DNA of 64,000 nt from Clostridiaceae bacterium OM02-2AC (GCA_003481775.1 QULU01000022.1:15446-79445), one strand, 5' to 3'; shown: positions 28,622 through 37,682, counted from the first letter of the stretch. Numbers and translations are program-made. Notes: generated by a model from the sequence alone, not told the origin.

Positions 28622-29543
28622 TATCTGAATCCTCCTTCACTTCCTCCGCAAATTCATCATACTGCTTCAGCCAGTATTTCAAGGCACTGCGGTTCACCTT
28701 TACATACAGAAAAGACACATCCGCATCCACTGGTTCGATGCGGCACTCATTCCCGAACCAATCCACAATCTGATCAATAATACTGTTCTTAAATTTAATT
28801 TTCACATGTTCACTCACTCCTGCAAACATGTAAATATGCTCCAATAAATGCTTTGGATATGCAAAGCCGTTTCTGCATTCCGGTATCTGTGTGATTGGCT
28901 TACGGATTTCTTTCAGAATGACTACATTTCGTATCTTATCCATTCGGTAATGGGAAATATTGTCATAGGCATCATAATTGCCTATCAGATAATAATGACC
29001 ATTCGACACCATCATTTCATAAGGGTTCACGATATATGGACGTTCCCTGCGCTTATGAAGCTTCAAATCCAGACCGTAGGAATAATAATCAAAGGAAATC
29101 TTACAGTTCTGCTCAATTGCTTCATCGATTAGTTCAACAGATAAAAAAAACTCCGGATTTTCCCCATGCGATACATGAGAAACAGTATGTACATGTGTGA
29201 AGCTTCTCCTCATATGAGCACTTTCTTTCACAAGCAGTTTTTCCATCATCTCCCGCATCTGCCGCGCAGTCAGGGTTCCATCAGATAAAATACTATCGAT
29301 TAGAAAATGCAGTTCACTCTTCGTAAACTGACGCTCTTCCAGATAAAATCCATTCTGATAACGGATATCATAATCCAGTTCCTCTAACTCATGCAGTACA
29401 TTACCAAGCGCCTTTCTTGCAATCACAAGCTGATAGTTTTCTTCCAGAAGCCGTATAATATCCCTTTGATGAAGTGGGTGAGAAAAATCACTGTATTCCT
29501 CAAGAATTTTCAAGACACATACCGGAAGCATTTTCTTATTCAT
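28599..29543 (-). CDS. WYL-domain transcriptional regulator
   Basis: A 314-residue regulator. The N-terminal 60 residues look like a winged helix-turn-helix (HQRDIIRLLEENYQL and following). A WYL domain spans about residues 125-200, with ISFDYYSYG, RPYIVNPYEMMVSNGHYYLIGNYD and YRMDKI, and a C-terminal WCX-like extension follows. WYL proteins sense nucleic acids or nucleotides and often control defence genes, for example BrxR/CapW and DriD types. It overlaps the nuclease gene downstream. A TATAAT at 29564-29569 (minus strand) and GGGGTAATTATA precede the ATG. Confidence 0.88.
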   Translation of the reverse strand: MNKKMLPVCVLKILEEYSDFSHPLHQRDIIRLLEENYQLVIARKALGNVLHELEELDYDIRYQNGFYLEERQFTKSELHFLIDSILSDGTLTARQMREMMEKLLVKESAHMRRSFTHVHTVSHVSHGENPEFFLSVELIDEAIEQNCKISFDYYSYGLDLKLHKRRERPYIVNPYEMMVSNGHYYLIGNYDAYDNISHYRMDKIRNVVILKEIRKPITQIPECRNGFAYPKHLLEHIYMFAGVSEHVKIKFKNSIIDQIVDWFGNECRIEPVDADVSFLYVKVNRSALKYWLKQYDEFAEEVKEDSDNDGLQRK

Positions 29544-29573
29544 TATAATTACCCCTTTTTTCCATTATACACC

Positions 29574-30518
29574 TTACCTTATCACCGCACCAGCTTCATC
29601 ATCGCCTGCCGCAAGAATTGTTACAATGACCTCATCCTTTAAATTCTCGTTGATTGCCATGCCGAATATGATATCCAGTGCATTACCAGCCTCCGTATGT
29701 ATGAAATTGACAATTTCCTGAACCTCCTCCAATGTCAGATCACTGTTTCCGCATATGTGAACGATTGCATGATGCAGTCCCCTGATATCATATTCTAAAA
29801 GACTTGCGGATAAAGCCTCTTTGACTGCAGCTTCTCCTTTCCGATTACCGCTTCCATATCCAACACCAATAAACCCATGCTTCTGTTTTTCCATGGTTGT
29901 ACAGATATCTGCATAATCAACATTGATGTAAACAGGAATAGTAATCAGCTCGTATAGTGCCTGTATTCCCTGCTGAATGATGCTGTTTGCTGTGGAAAAT
30001 GCACAGGTGATCGGGGCATTACCAAGATGCTGAAGGATATGGCGGTTAGAGAGTGTAATACAGGTATCCGTGTACGTATAGATTTCTTCCATGGATGCCA
30101 TGGCAGTGCGCATGCGTTTTTTTCCTTCAAAGGGAAATGGCAAAGTAACAAAGGCAATGGTCAGCGCATGCAGCTCTCTGGCAAGCTGTGCAAATACCGG
30201 AAGTGCTCCGCTTCCTGTACCGCCTCCAAGACCAGCGCATAACAATATCATATCCGCCCCCTTCATTCTTTTACAGATTTCCTCCTTCGCCTCGATGGCG
30301 GCACGCTTTCCTAATAATGAATCTGCTCCTGTACCATATCCTTTTGTCTGCTTTTCTCCAATCAATAGTTTATGTTCCTGCGAAAGCTGCAGCAAAGCAA
30401 GCTGATTGGTATTGACAGCAATATATTCCACACCATGCAGTCTATGCTGCAGCATATGGCGAATTACATTATTCCCGCCATCCCCGATACCAAAAATTTT
30501 AATTGTGACCTTTCCCAT
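29574..30518 (-). CDS. Divergent FtsZ-like GTPase lacking the C-terminal tail
   Basis: A 314-residue tubulin/FtsZ-superfamily protein. The G1-like loop IGDGGNNVIRHM is at residues 11-22, the tubulin signature GGGTGSG at 98-104, and the synergy (T7) loop NVDYAD at 199-204, with both aspartates needed for GTP hydrolysis, so polymerisation and hydrolysis look possible. It ends about ten residues after the FtsZ core strand (EVIVTILAAG). There is no variable linker and no conserved C-terminal peptide for FtsA, SepF or ZipA binding. It is therefore probably a paralogue rather than the division FtsZ, which normally lies in the dcw cluster. The ATG at 30518 has AAAGGAG five bases upstream. A degenerate ABC-like protein is encoded 28 bases upstream. 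Confidence 0.85.
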   Translation of the reverse strand: MGKVTIKIFGIGDGGNNVIRHMLQHRLHGVEYIAVNTNQLALLQLSQEHKLLIGEKQTKGYGTGADSLLGKRAAIEAKEEICKRMKGADMILLCAGLGGGTGSGALPVFAQLARELHALTIAFVTLPFPFEGKKRMRTAMASMEEIYTYTDTCITLSNRHILQHLGNAPITCAFSTANSIIQQGIQALYELITIPVYINVDYADICTTMEKQKHGFIGVGYGSGNRKGEAAVKEALSASLLEYDIRGLHHAIVHICGNSDLTLEEVQEIVNFIHTEAGNALDIIFGMAINENLKDEVIVTILAAGDDEAGAVIR

Positions 30519-30546
30519 AGAATCTCCTTTATCTTTCAGACAGATA

Positions 30547-31215
30547 TCATAACACACGATGTAAATTAGACGCATACCTTTCGCTATATAGTAAGACTAT
30601 GCGGTTGTTCAACTTATGTGTCTCGTTTATCTGATTCAATACAATGCCAGCTTGATCTGCCGACAATTTCACAAAAGGATTGATGAACCAAACAGAATGA
30701 TCTGCAGAACAAAGTTCATACAATGCCAGAAAGCAGGCGTATCGCAAAAGAATGCGGATACTGCTGCTGCAAAGGTTGGAATCCATATCTCTGTCACCGC
30801 ACACAATATGCAGAATCATACCGTGTTCATAAATTTTACATTGCTTCTTAATAAACAAACTCATCAGCTGTGATGCCCTGCTGTAGACATCCTGTATGGT
30901 AATCTTATACGCAAGAAATGATGTATACCCTCTAAATACCTCATGAAAAGATTTTTGCATAAGAAAAACAGGTTCATCCTCATACCAGAGAAAATATTCC
31001 AGATTTTCAAATACAGCAACATTCAGGTTACGATATACCATACATTTCTTCATGATGTGCATACTGTTGATTTCCCTGTTACAATGCCCTGGAAGACATC
31101 CTGTAATAAAAATCCACCATCTGCACAGCTGATTTTGTATCCAATCCTGTTCCTTCCCCAGTACCATCATACTCATTCGGGCATCTATAAATTCGCACAG
31201 TTTTATCAAATACAT
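30547..31215 (-). CDS. Unknown protein resembling a degenerate ABC ATPase; partner of FtsZ-like gene
   Basis: A 222-residue protein that I cannot assign firmly. By eye its order of elements follows an ABC nucleotide-binding domain with lost catalytic residues. FITGCLPGHCNR (about 36-47) sits where Walker A should be but lacks GKS/T. SSIRILLRYACFLAL (151-165) sits where the signature helix is. WFINPFVKLSADQ (176-188) replaces Walker B and D-loop, and RIVLLYSERYA (205-215) replaces the H-loop strand. This is inference from pattern, not a match. It is cysteine-rich for a cytosolic protein and has no clear membrane span. AGGTGATGGT precedes the ATG, and only 28 bases separate it from the FtsZ-like start, so co-expression is likely. 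Confidence 0.55.
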   Translation of the reverse strand: MYLIKLCEFIDARMSMMVLGKEQDWIQNQLCRWWIFITGCLPGHCNREINSMHIMKKCMVYRNLNVAVFENLEYFLWYEDEPVFLMQKSFHEVFRGYTSFLAYKITIQDVYSRASQLMSLFIKKQCKIYEHGMILHIVCGDRDMDSNLCSSSIRILLRYACFLALYELCSADHSVWFINPFVKLSADQAGIVLNQINETHKLNNRIVLLYSERYASNLHRVL

Positions 31216-31290
31216 ACCATCACCTGCCTGTATATTACGATATCCGTTGTTTCAAATTTGACACATTCCAACATCACCGCCAGTTTCCCC

Positions 31291-31317
31291 AGAAAAAAAC
31301 AGCCCGAAGACTGTTTC
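31291..31317 (-). terminator. Terminator after the Old Yellow Enzyme gene
   Basis: AAACAGTC-TTCG-GGCTGTTT stem with a stable UUCG tetraloop, followed by a T run on the minus strand. Confidence 0.85.
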
Positions 31318-31321
31318 TATG

Positions 31322-32320
31322 TTATTTCATATGGATTCCTCGATACAGACACTGCCCGATTTCTTCCTCACGAAGCGATCCCAGCTTATCCTGCCATTTC
31401 AACAGAAAAAACGGATCACGCAGCAATTTTCGCCCGAGCAGCACATAATCACAGCGCTCCTCCTGCAGGATCTGCTCAATTTCCGATTCTCTTGTAATAC
31501 ACCCGACTCCCATGACTGGTAACGTCGTCATGGTACGGATTTTTTCCGCATACGGAATCTGATACAGCGGGTACGCATGCACAGCGCCTGTGTTCAAGCC
31601 GCCGCTGGATACGGAAATCGCAGCAGCACCGGCATCCTCAATCACCTGTACCACAGATTTCATATCCTCCGGATGCAGACCGCCTGCTTCATACTCCTCC
31701 GCAGAAATACGAACGATGATATCCCCCTCAAAATTATCCCGACAGCCCTCCACAATACGGCGAAGCAGCAGCGTTCTATCCTCTCCATACGCATCACTGC
31801 GCTGATTGGTGAGCGGTGATAAAAACTGATTGATCAGATAGCCGTGGGCAGCATGTACCTCTACAAAATCATACCCAAGCTCCCGCGCCCAGCGACTTGC
31901 AAATTCAAAGTTCACAATCAGCTCATTGATACCGGCCTCATCCAGACCGATCACATCCTCCTGATCCATTGCACCGTATTTCTGATTACCAAAGGTATTT
32001 TTCATACCGGCATGATTCAGCTGAATACCGATTTTCACTCCATAGGCATGAACGCAGTCCACGATGTCCTTCAAAATCTGACGCTGTCTCGGTGTAAATA
32101 TTCCCAGACACGCGTCATTGATATAGCCATGGGCATTCACTGCCGTTGCTTCCTGTACGATAAAGGCAGGCCGCCCCTTGGCAAGGGTATCGTAATGCGC
32201 AACATGATGCAGATTTCCCACACCATCCTTTGTTTTCACCATATAGGTACACATGGCAGGTACTCCGATGCGATTGCTCAGCTCCATATGACCCAGCTTG
32301 TTTTTTTCAAAAACCTTCAA
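31322..32320 (-). CDS. Old Yellow Enzyme-family NADH:flavin oxidoreductase
   Basis: A 332-residue FMN-dependent oxidoreductase of the OYE/NamA family that reduces activated alkenes with NAD(P)H. The barrel signature EVHAAHGYLINQFLSP with the substrate-binding HxxH, the downstream NQRSDAYG, and the FMN-binding strands MGVGCI and YVLLGRKLLRDP are visible. The length matches YqjM-type single-domain enzymes rather than the large 2,4-dienoyl-CoA reductases with Fe-S and FAD domains. It is 16 bases downstream of the ABC-F gene and may be co-transcribed with it. The natural substrate is unknown. Confidence 0.92.
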   Translation of the reverse strand: MKVFEKNKLGHMELSNRIGVPAMCTYMVKTKDGVGNLHHVAHYDTLAKGRPAFIVQEATAVNAHGYINDACLGIFTPRQRQILKDIVDCVHAYGVKIGIQLNHAGMKNTFGNQKYGAMDQEDVIGLDEAGINELIVNFEFASRWARELGYDFVEVHAAHGYLINQFLSPLTNQRSDAYGEDRTLLLRRIVEGCRDNFEGDIIVRISAEEYEAGGLHPEDMKSVVQVIEDAGAAAISVSSGGLNTGAVHAYPLYQIPYAEKIRTMTTLPVMGVGCITRESEIEQILQEERCDYVLLGRKLLRDPFFLLKWQDKLGSLREEEIGQCLYRGIHMK

Positions 32321-32336
32321 GTGAATCCCTTCTTTC

Positions 32337-34190
32337 TTAGTTTTCTACTTTCTCACTGTATTCTTCCCACTTTTGCATCAGATTTTCAATTTCATTGTGA
32401 ACAAGATCAATTTTTTCATCCAGCTCCTGCATTTTATGATAATCGTGGTAATACTCCGGTTCAAAGCGCAGCTCCCGAAGGCCTTCCAGCTCCTCCTCCT
32501 TCACCGCAATCTTCTTTTCCAGCTTACTGATTTCCTTACCATAATTGATATAGCGCTCCGGCTTTGCACTGTCTTTTTTCACCGGCTGCTTCTTTTCCAC
32601 CGGGGGAACCTTATCCCGGTTCATATATTCCTCATAGGTCAGCGGATAATAGACCGCTTTCCCGTCATCGATCACCAGAATTGCGGTTGCCAGCTTACTG
32701 ATAAAGTAACGGTCATGAGAAACAAACAGCATCGTTCCCTCATAATCCTTCAATGACTCCTCCAGCGCTTCTTTTCCGATGAGGTCCAGATGATTGGTCG
32801 GCTCATCCATCAAAAGGAAATTGGGGTGCGACAGCATCAGCTTCACAAAGCTCAGCCGTACCTTTTCCCCTCCGGACAGGCAGTCAACGGTTTTGAAAAC
32901 CTCTTCACCGGTAAAGAGAAAGCATCCCAGTGCAGTACGCACCTCGGTGCGATTCAAATCCGGGAAGTCATTCCACACCTCTTCCAGCACGGTATTCGCA
33001 CTGTTGAACTGCGCAAGCTCCTGATCAAAATAACCGACCTCGATCTGATGACCGAGCAGAAAGCTGCCAGACAGCGGCTCCACCTGCTTCATCAGCGTTT
33101 TCATGAAGGTTGACTTCCCTTTTCCGTTTGGTCCGATCACTGCGATCTTGGCAGATTGCATAACCTCCAGATTCACCGTACATAAGGGCCGGTCATAGCC
33201 AATCGTTAAATCCTGTACCTCCAGAACCCGTTTACCGCCCTTTACATTGGGCACAAAGCGGGCATTAAAGCTTTTCTCATTGCTTTTGGGATCCTCAATA
33301 CGTTCCATACGATCCAGATATTTGATTTTTGACTGTGCAAAGGCAGCCTTGTTTTTCTTATACCGGAATTTTTCTATCAGCTCCTCCATTCGCTGAATTT
33401 CCTTCTGCTGGCGAATATAAGCGCTTTTCTGCTGTTCCAAATCACTTTTTTTCACATTCACGTAATTGCTGTAATTTCCCGGATACCGCCGCATGACGCC
33501 GTATTCGATTTCATAGACGACATCCACGACATCATCCAGAAACATACGGTCATGGGATACGAGGACAACTGCCTTGGGATAGCGTTTCACATAGCCCTCC
33601 AGCCACTCGATCGTATCAATATCCAGATGGTTGGTCGGCTCATCCAGCAGCAGGACATCCGGCTTGCTCAGCAGCAGCTTCACAAATGCCAGCCGTGTCT
33701 TCTGTCCTCCGGAAAACGTTGCAATCGGACGTTTGAGGTCTTCCTCCTGAAATCCGAATTTCGTGAATATCGTCATCATTTCACTGCGGTAGGTATAGCC
33801 GCCCATCTCCTCGAAGCGCTGCTGTACATCCGCATAGGCATTCAGCACAGCCTCGCTGTGGTCACTGCACATCCGTTCACTAAGCTCCTCCAGCCGTTTT
33901 CCAACCGCCTTCACCTGTTCAAAGGCTAGCTCCATTTCCTCCTCAACGATGACATTCTCATCCGCAAAGGTCGTCTGTGCCAAATATCCGATACGCAGCT
34001 TGTTTTCCTTATGAATTTCTCCGGCATCCAGCAATTCCGTTTCCGCAATCACACGCAGCAGCGTTGTTTTTCCACAGCCGTTTCTTCCGACAATGGCGAT
34101 TTTCTCTGTATTTCTTACTTCAAACTGTATGTTCTCAAATACGGTCGTAGCACCGTAATATTTGCTTCCTTTATGAATCTGATATTTCAT
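32337..34190 (-). CDS. ABC-F family ATPase (ribosome-associated)
   Basis: A 617-residue soluble protein with two ABC domains and no membrane part. First domain: GRNGCGKTT, FSGGQKTR, DEPTNHLD. Second domain: GPNGKGKST, LSGGEKVR, DEPTNHLD. The inter-domain linker (about 230-300) is helical and basic, as in ribosome E-site factors, and a C-terminal charged coiled coil (about 540-617) is present. ABC-F proteins act on stalled or drug-bound ribosomes; some give antibiotic resistance, others are housekeeping (Uup/YdiF/YfmR). The long coiled-coil C-terminus suggests the Uup/YdiF-like group. The start is one of two adjacent ATGs (34190 or 34193) after AAGGTGG. Confidence 0.92.
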   Translation of the reverse strand: MKYQIHKGSKYYGATTVFENIQFEVRNTEKIAIVGRNGCGKTTLLRVIAETELLDAGEIHKENKLRIGYLAQTTFADENVIVEEEMELAFEQVKAVGKRLEELSERMCSDHSEAVLNAYADVQQRFEEMGGYTYRSEMMTIFTKFGFQEEDLKRPIATFSGGQKTRLAFVKLLLSKPDVLLLDEPTNHLDIDTIEWLEGYVKRYPKAVVLVSHDRMFLDDVVDVVYEIEYGVMRRYPGNYSNYVNVKKSDLEQQKSAYIRQQKEIQRMEELIEKFRYKKNKAAFAQSKIKYLDRMERIEDPKSNEKSFNARFVPNVKGGKRVLEVQDLTIGYDRPLCTVNLEVMQSAKIAVIGPNGKGKSTFMKTLMKQVEPLSGSFLLGHQIEVGYFDQELAQFNSANTVLEEVWNDFPDLNRTEVRTALGCFLFTGEEVFKTVDCLSGGEKVRLSFVKLMLSHPNFLLMDEPTNHLDLIGKEALEESLKDYEGTMLFVSHDRYFISKLATAILVIDDGKAVYYPLTYEEYMNRDKVPPVEKKQPVKKDSAKPERYINYGKEISKLEKKIAVKEEELEGLRELRFEPEYYHDYHKMQELDEKIDLVHNEIENLMQKWEEYSEKVEN

Positions 34191-34223
34191 CATCTCCACC
34201 TTCTTTTGTTAGATTCGTAAAAT

Positions 34224-35516
34224 TTATTTGGCCGCATTGATACCGCTGGCAAAGGAGGCAGCTGCCTGTCGTGAAATCTTCTCCCCGTTCTTCCGCCAGT
34301 TATCGGCATCCTCTTTATTTGATACATAGGCAAAATCTATTTCCAGCCCTTGCATGCCGTCCGCATCCACAAAGGTCTGGTTTTCCTTACGGGCATTTTC
34401 ACTGCCCTTTCCTGCCATGGTTGCACGTCCACCCGCTTCCCGGATATTGGAATACATATCATAGCCGCCGCTGATCAGCGGACTCGCTCCGACACCGGGA
34501 TTGTTCGCATCCGTATAAGCACTGCCGCTCATCTTCAGCTTCTTTTCCAGACCGTACATAATGTTTTTCCCAAGTGTAGGGCTGCTGTAGGCACTGTGCC
34601 AGATTTCCACACCGCTCACACTCTCATCGGGATTCGTATTGAATCGCAGATAAATATAATAGCGTGCATGCTTTTGATACCCGTCAGCCAGTCTGCCGTC
34701 TTTTCCATAGGCAGGCTTCGGCTGCTTTGACGCTTCGCTTTTCGTTATTTCCACCCGCAGACCATATTTCTCAAGCTCTTCCTTCATCCATACGGCTGCC
34801 TTGTAGGTTTCCTTATATTCTGTGATTCCATTCCCTTTATTTCCCTCATCCGGGACATAGGTAAGATCCGTATTCATTCCATAGGGGTCCAGCAGAACAT
34901 CAATATCTCCCTCTTTGGGCTTGGCTTTTTCCACAGATAAAAACAGATAGTTCTGATCCAGCCTGATATCGTAATCCTTCAACAGGTCCTGATCTGCAAT
35001 CAGCTTTATCTCATGGACATTTCCCTTGCGCTGAACCGTGGTAAAGGCATCCGAATGCAGCGTGCGATCGAAGATAACCCGCTTCTTCACCAGATTATCA
35101 ATAACCGTTACCTCATAATAGCCGGGATTGAGATCCTCCAGTGTGATTTTCTGATCCGCTGTGGAATCCATTGTCATCGGAATGGTTTCATCTGTACACA
35201 GGTTATGCAGCTCCACTGTTTTTCCTGCCAGCTCATCCTTATCGCTTTTCGCATCATATGTCTGCGTATACAGCCCTAAGGATTCTCCATAAAAGACATA
35301 GTCCCTGACCGTCATCGTATCGGCAGCCTTTTTGTTTAACAAATGTATCGTTTCTTCACTGTTCAAGCCGCAGACAGTGAATTTTTTAGCTTCTTCCTTT
35401 TTCTGCGGAAACAGCAGTCCTGCGACTGCATACAAAACGAGTGCAACCAGCAGAATCAGCGGTACTGCAATTTTCCAGCGTACCTTATATTTTCTTTGTC
35501 GAGGTGCGTATGCCAT
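34224..35516 (-). CDS. Membrane-anchored pseudo-amidase (Amidase_3 fold without zinc histidines)
   Basis: A 430-residue protein with a basic N-terminus, one membrane anchor at about residues 14-32 and a large extracellular part. The C-terminal 210 residues follow the N-acetylmuramoyl-L-alanine amidase (Amidase_3) layout: VLLDPYG in place of DPGHGG, a retained glutamate in TEYKETYKAA, VWMKEELEKYGLRVEITK, then YLRFNTN in place of the SIHAN strand, and GVEIWHSAYSSP. Both zinc-ligand histidines appear to be replaced, so hydrolysis of peptidoglycan amide bonds is unlikely. A binding or regulatory role at the wall is inferred. Its ATG follows GGAGGGATATTC, and it precedes ABC-F by 33 bases. Confidence 0.75.
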   Translation of the reverse strand: MAYAPRQRKYKVRWKIAVPLILLVALVLYAVAGLLFPQKKEEAKKFTVCGLNSEETIHLLNKKAADTMTVRDYVFYGESLGLYTQTYDAKSDKDELAGKTVELHNLCTDETIPMTMDSTADQKITLEDLNPGYYEVTVIDNLVKKRVIFDRTLHSDAFTTVQRKGNVHEIKLIADQDLLKDYDIRLDQNYLFLSVEKAKPKEGDIDVLLDPYGMNTDLTYVPDEGNKGNGITEYKETYKAAVWMKEELEKYGLRVEITKSEASKQPKPAYGKDGRLADGYQKHARYYIYLRFNTNPDESVSGVEIWHSAYSSPTLGKNIMYGLEKKLKMSGSAYTDANNPGVGASPLISGGYDMYSNIREAGGRATMAGKGSENARKENQTFVDADGMQGLEIDFAYVSNKEDADNWRKNGEKISRQAAASFASGINAAK

Positions 35517-35543
35517 GAATATCCCTCCGTTTTCTAAATGATG

Positions 35544-36371
35544 TCATCGTTCAAGCGTAATCTGCAGTTCAATATCCTTGATATGCTTGGGTACCTGATC
35601 CTTTAACGGCGGATAGCTCATATGCTGAGTAGATACTTCAACATCCAGCATATCCTTCGGCCGCTTCGGTACCGGCAGCATGGCATCCTCAAATTCCATA
35701 TACTGGATAGGAAAAACACTTTCCATACTGTATACAACCGGATGAAAAAAGGAATTAAAGGTCCAAGTCAGATCATAGCCAATCAACGCGGAGTTTTTAT
35801 TGATCTCCCCGTATTTTTTCGCGTTGCGTACAAACCGGCGCTTTAAAAGCAGCGGATTGCAGTGCAGGTTCTCAAAGAAGGCAATCAAAACCATCAGAAT
35901 ACCATTGCGCACACGCCATATAAAATCCTTTGCTTTGTTTTCGCTTACGTGATCCAGTACGAAAATATCAATGAACAAGCCGTCACTGTCCTTGCATTTA
36001 TTCTTTAACAGAGCGTTGTATTCCACACAATAGGTGCCTTTTTTTCGTACCTTCATCGGCGGAACCAGCACATTATACTCGCTGTGGGTTTCAAAGCACT
36101 GCGTGATATAGGCATCGCCCAATTCATGAACCACCCTTTGGAATTTTTCATAGTCCTCGCGCAGCATTCCGATATCCGCATCATCATCCCATGGAATAAA
36201 GCCTTTATGCCGGACTGCCCCAAGGGCACTTCCCCCGGTCAGCCAGTAGCGAATGTTATGCTTTTTGCACAATGCATCTATATTCTTCAGCATTTCCAGA
36301 AGTACGAGCTGTACATCCCGAACGGTAATGCTGGTACCATCTTCTTTTGTCTTTAATATGTACTCTTTCAT
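35544..36371 (-). CDS. LicD-family phosphotransferase
   Basis: A 275-residue cytoplasmic protein of the LicD/nucleotidyltransferase-fold family. The signature GGSALGAVRHKGFIPWDDDADIG is split by no gaps, with the DDDAD metal-binding acids near residues 65-69. In pneumococcus and Haemophilus LicD transfers phosphocholine from CDP-choline to cell-surface glycans or teichoic acids; this protein may do so or transfer another phospho-substituent. No licA, licB or licC gene is adjacent. It is followed 27 bases later by the pseudo-amidase gene, which supports a cell-envelope role. GGTGATTTATA precedes the ATG. Confidence 0.88.
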   Translation of the reverse strand: MKEYILKTKEDGTSITVRDVQLVLLEMLKNIDALCKKHNIRYWLTGGSALGAVRHKGFIPWDDDADIGMLREDYEKFQRVVHELGDAYITQCFETHSEYNVLVPPMKVRKKGTYCVEYNALLKNKCKDSDGLFIDIFVLDHVSENKAKDFIWRVRNGILMVLIAFFENLHCNPLLLKRRFVRNAKKYGEINKNSALIGYDLTWTFNSFFHPVVYSMESVFPIQYMEFEDAMLPVPKRPKDMLDVEVSTQHMSYPPLKDQVPKHIKDIELQITLER

Positions 36372-36761
36372 TATAAATCACCATGTTATATTATAGAAGA
36401 TAAAGATAACGAACACAACGGTTTTCAAAAAATATCACAAAAAGGTAAGAAACCATGATGCGAGATCACTAAAATAACAGAGTCATCGGTAATATTTGAA
36501 AGAACCGGACTTTTTTTGTAGTCCAAATGCGTCATGGAGTGCAGAACAACCATAAAGCATGTGAAGTAAACACTATGAATACGAGAATCCGCATCATGCT
36601 AAACCGTCCTGAGGAGCGTATTGTTTATCGATCTGCTATGAAATACCCTTTTACATAAAAATATAACAAAAAATCAAAAATTTGCGGATTTTTTAGGAAT
36701 TTGACAGTTTCCATACGTATAGAAGGGGGTAAGGAGCCCTTACAGAATGGAGGACATATAA
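36372..36761. other. Divergent intergenic region, licD / Rpn gene
   Basis: About 390 bases between two divergent genes. It is AT-rich and contains TTGACA at about 36703 with TATAGA too close to pair with it. A GGACT-loop-AGTCC hairpin lies near 36508. No ORF with an RBS is visible, and I could not identify a firm promoter for either gene. Confidence 0.4.
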
Positions 36762-37682
36762 ATGTCAAATGCAATGAATCAACTCAACTACCGTAACGAT
36801 CTATTTTTTAAGTACGCCCTTTCCCGTGAGGATGAAGGCTCCGTGTACGCACGCAACACCATTATTGAACGTGTTACCGGAATCAGGGTAAAGGAAAGCA
36901 CCGTACTCAATCCCAATCTGGATCCGGGCATCATCGGAAAGAAGCGCATCATTCTGGATGTCCATGTGAAGGATGAACAGAATCATCATTTCAATATTGA
37001 GATGCAGACGACCTACAAGGGAATAGCGGAAATGATGCGCTTTGAATTTTACGGAGCCAGAGCATTGAATAATCAGCTGAAAAGCGGTGAATTCTATGAT
37101 CAATTAAAGCCGGTTTATCAAATCATATTCATCGATGAATATGCATGGAACAACAGAAATCTGATCAATCAATATCAGATGCGCAATGAGCAGGGAGAAG
37201 AGGAAAGTGGCTATCCGCTCATCCTTCGTACCTTTGTACATATGCCGGTGATCAATGACATCGTAAAGGAGAAAGAAATGCAGAGGTTGAATGACTTTGA
37301 ACAATTGGTATACCTGTTTGAAAATAATGAAAAAAATGATATACTGAAGTCAAAGGAAAGGCTGGTGAAGGGATTCATGAACAAGTATGAGGAAATGCAG
37401 AAGGATGATGAGCTGTGGTCAACGGCTATGGCGAGTCAGATGGGAGAAGCACGTTATCGCAACGGCTTGCGTGACAGCTTTGAAGAGGGAAAAGCTGCCG
37501 GAAAAATGGAAGGAGAGAGACAGCTCTTACACAAACTTATTGAAATCAAGTACCATGAGGATTGTGCAACGTGGCTGCAGGCATTAACGGAGGAACAGAT
37601 GCATATCGTATCCACCTTACTTCTGGAATGTGACACCTTCGAAGCTGTCAAAAAGCAATTAAATAAAACTGATGCGAAATAA
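36762..37682 (+). CDS. Rpn/PD-(D/E)XK nuclease-family putative transposase
   Basis: A 306-residue protein of the Rpn group (PD-(D/E)XK nuclease family transposase), linked in E. coli to recA-independent recombination and to gene mobility. The N-terminal NDLFFKYAL, the catalytic strand with ILDVHVKDE then FNIEMQT (E-x-Q form), and the following YGARAL segment are typical. The C-terminus has the usual charged EGKAAGKMEGER helical tail. GGAGG lies nine bases before the ATG. A damaged partial copy follows directly, so the locus has duplicated. No inverted repeats of an IS type are visible at the ends. Confidence 0.88.
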   Translation: MSNAMNQLNYRNDLFFKYALSREDEGSVYARNTIIERVTGIRVKESTVLNPNLDPGIIGKKRIILDVHVKDEQNHHFNIEMQTTYKGIAEMMRFEFYGARALNNQLKSGEFYDQLKPVYQIIFIDEYAWNNRNLINQYQMRNEQGEEESGYPLILRTFVHMPVINDIVKEKEMQRLNDFEQLVYLFENNEKNDILKSKERLVKGFMNKYEEMQKDDELWSTAMASQMGEARYRNGLRDSFEEGKAAGKMEGERQLLHKLIEIKYHEDCATWLQALTEEQMHIVSTLLLECDTFEAVKKQLNKTDAK

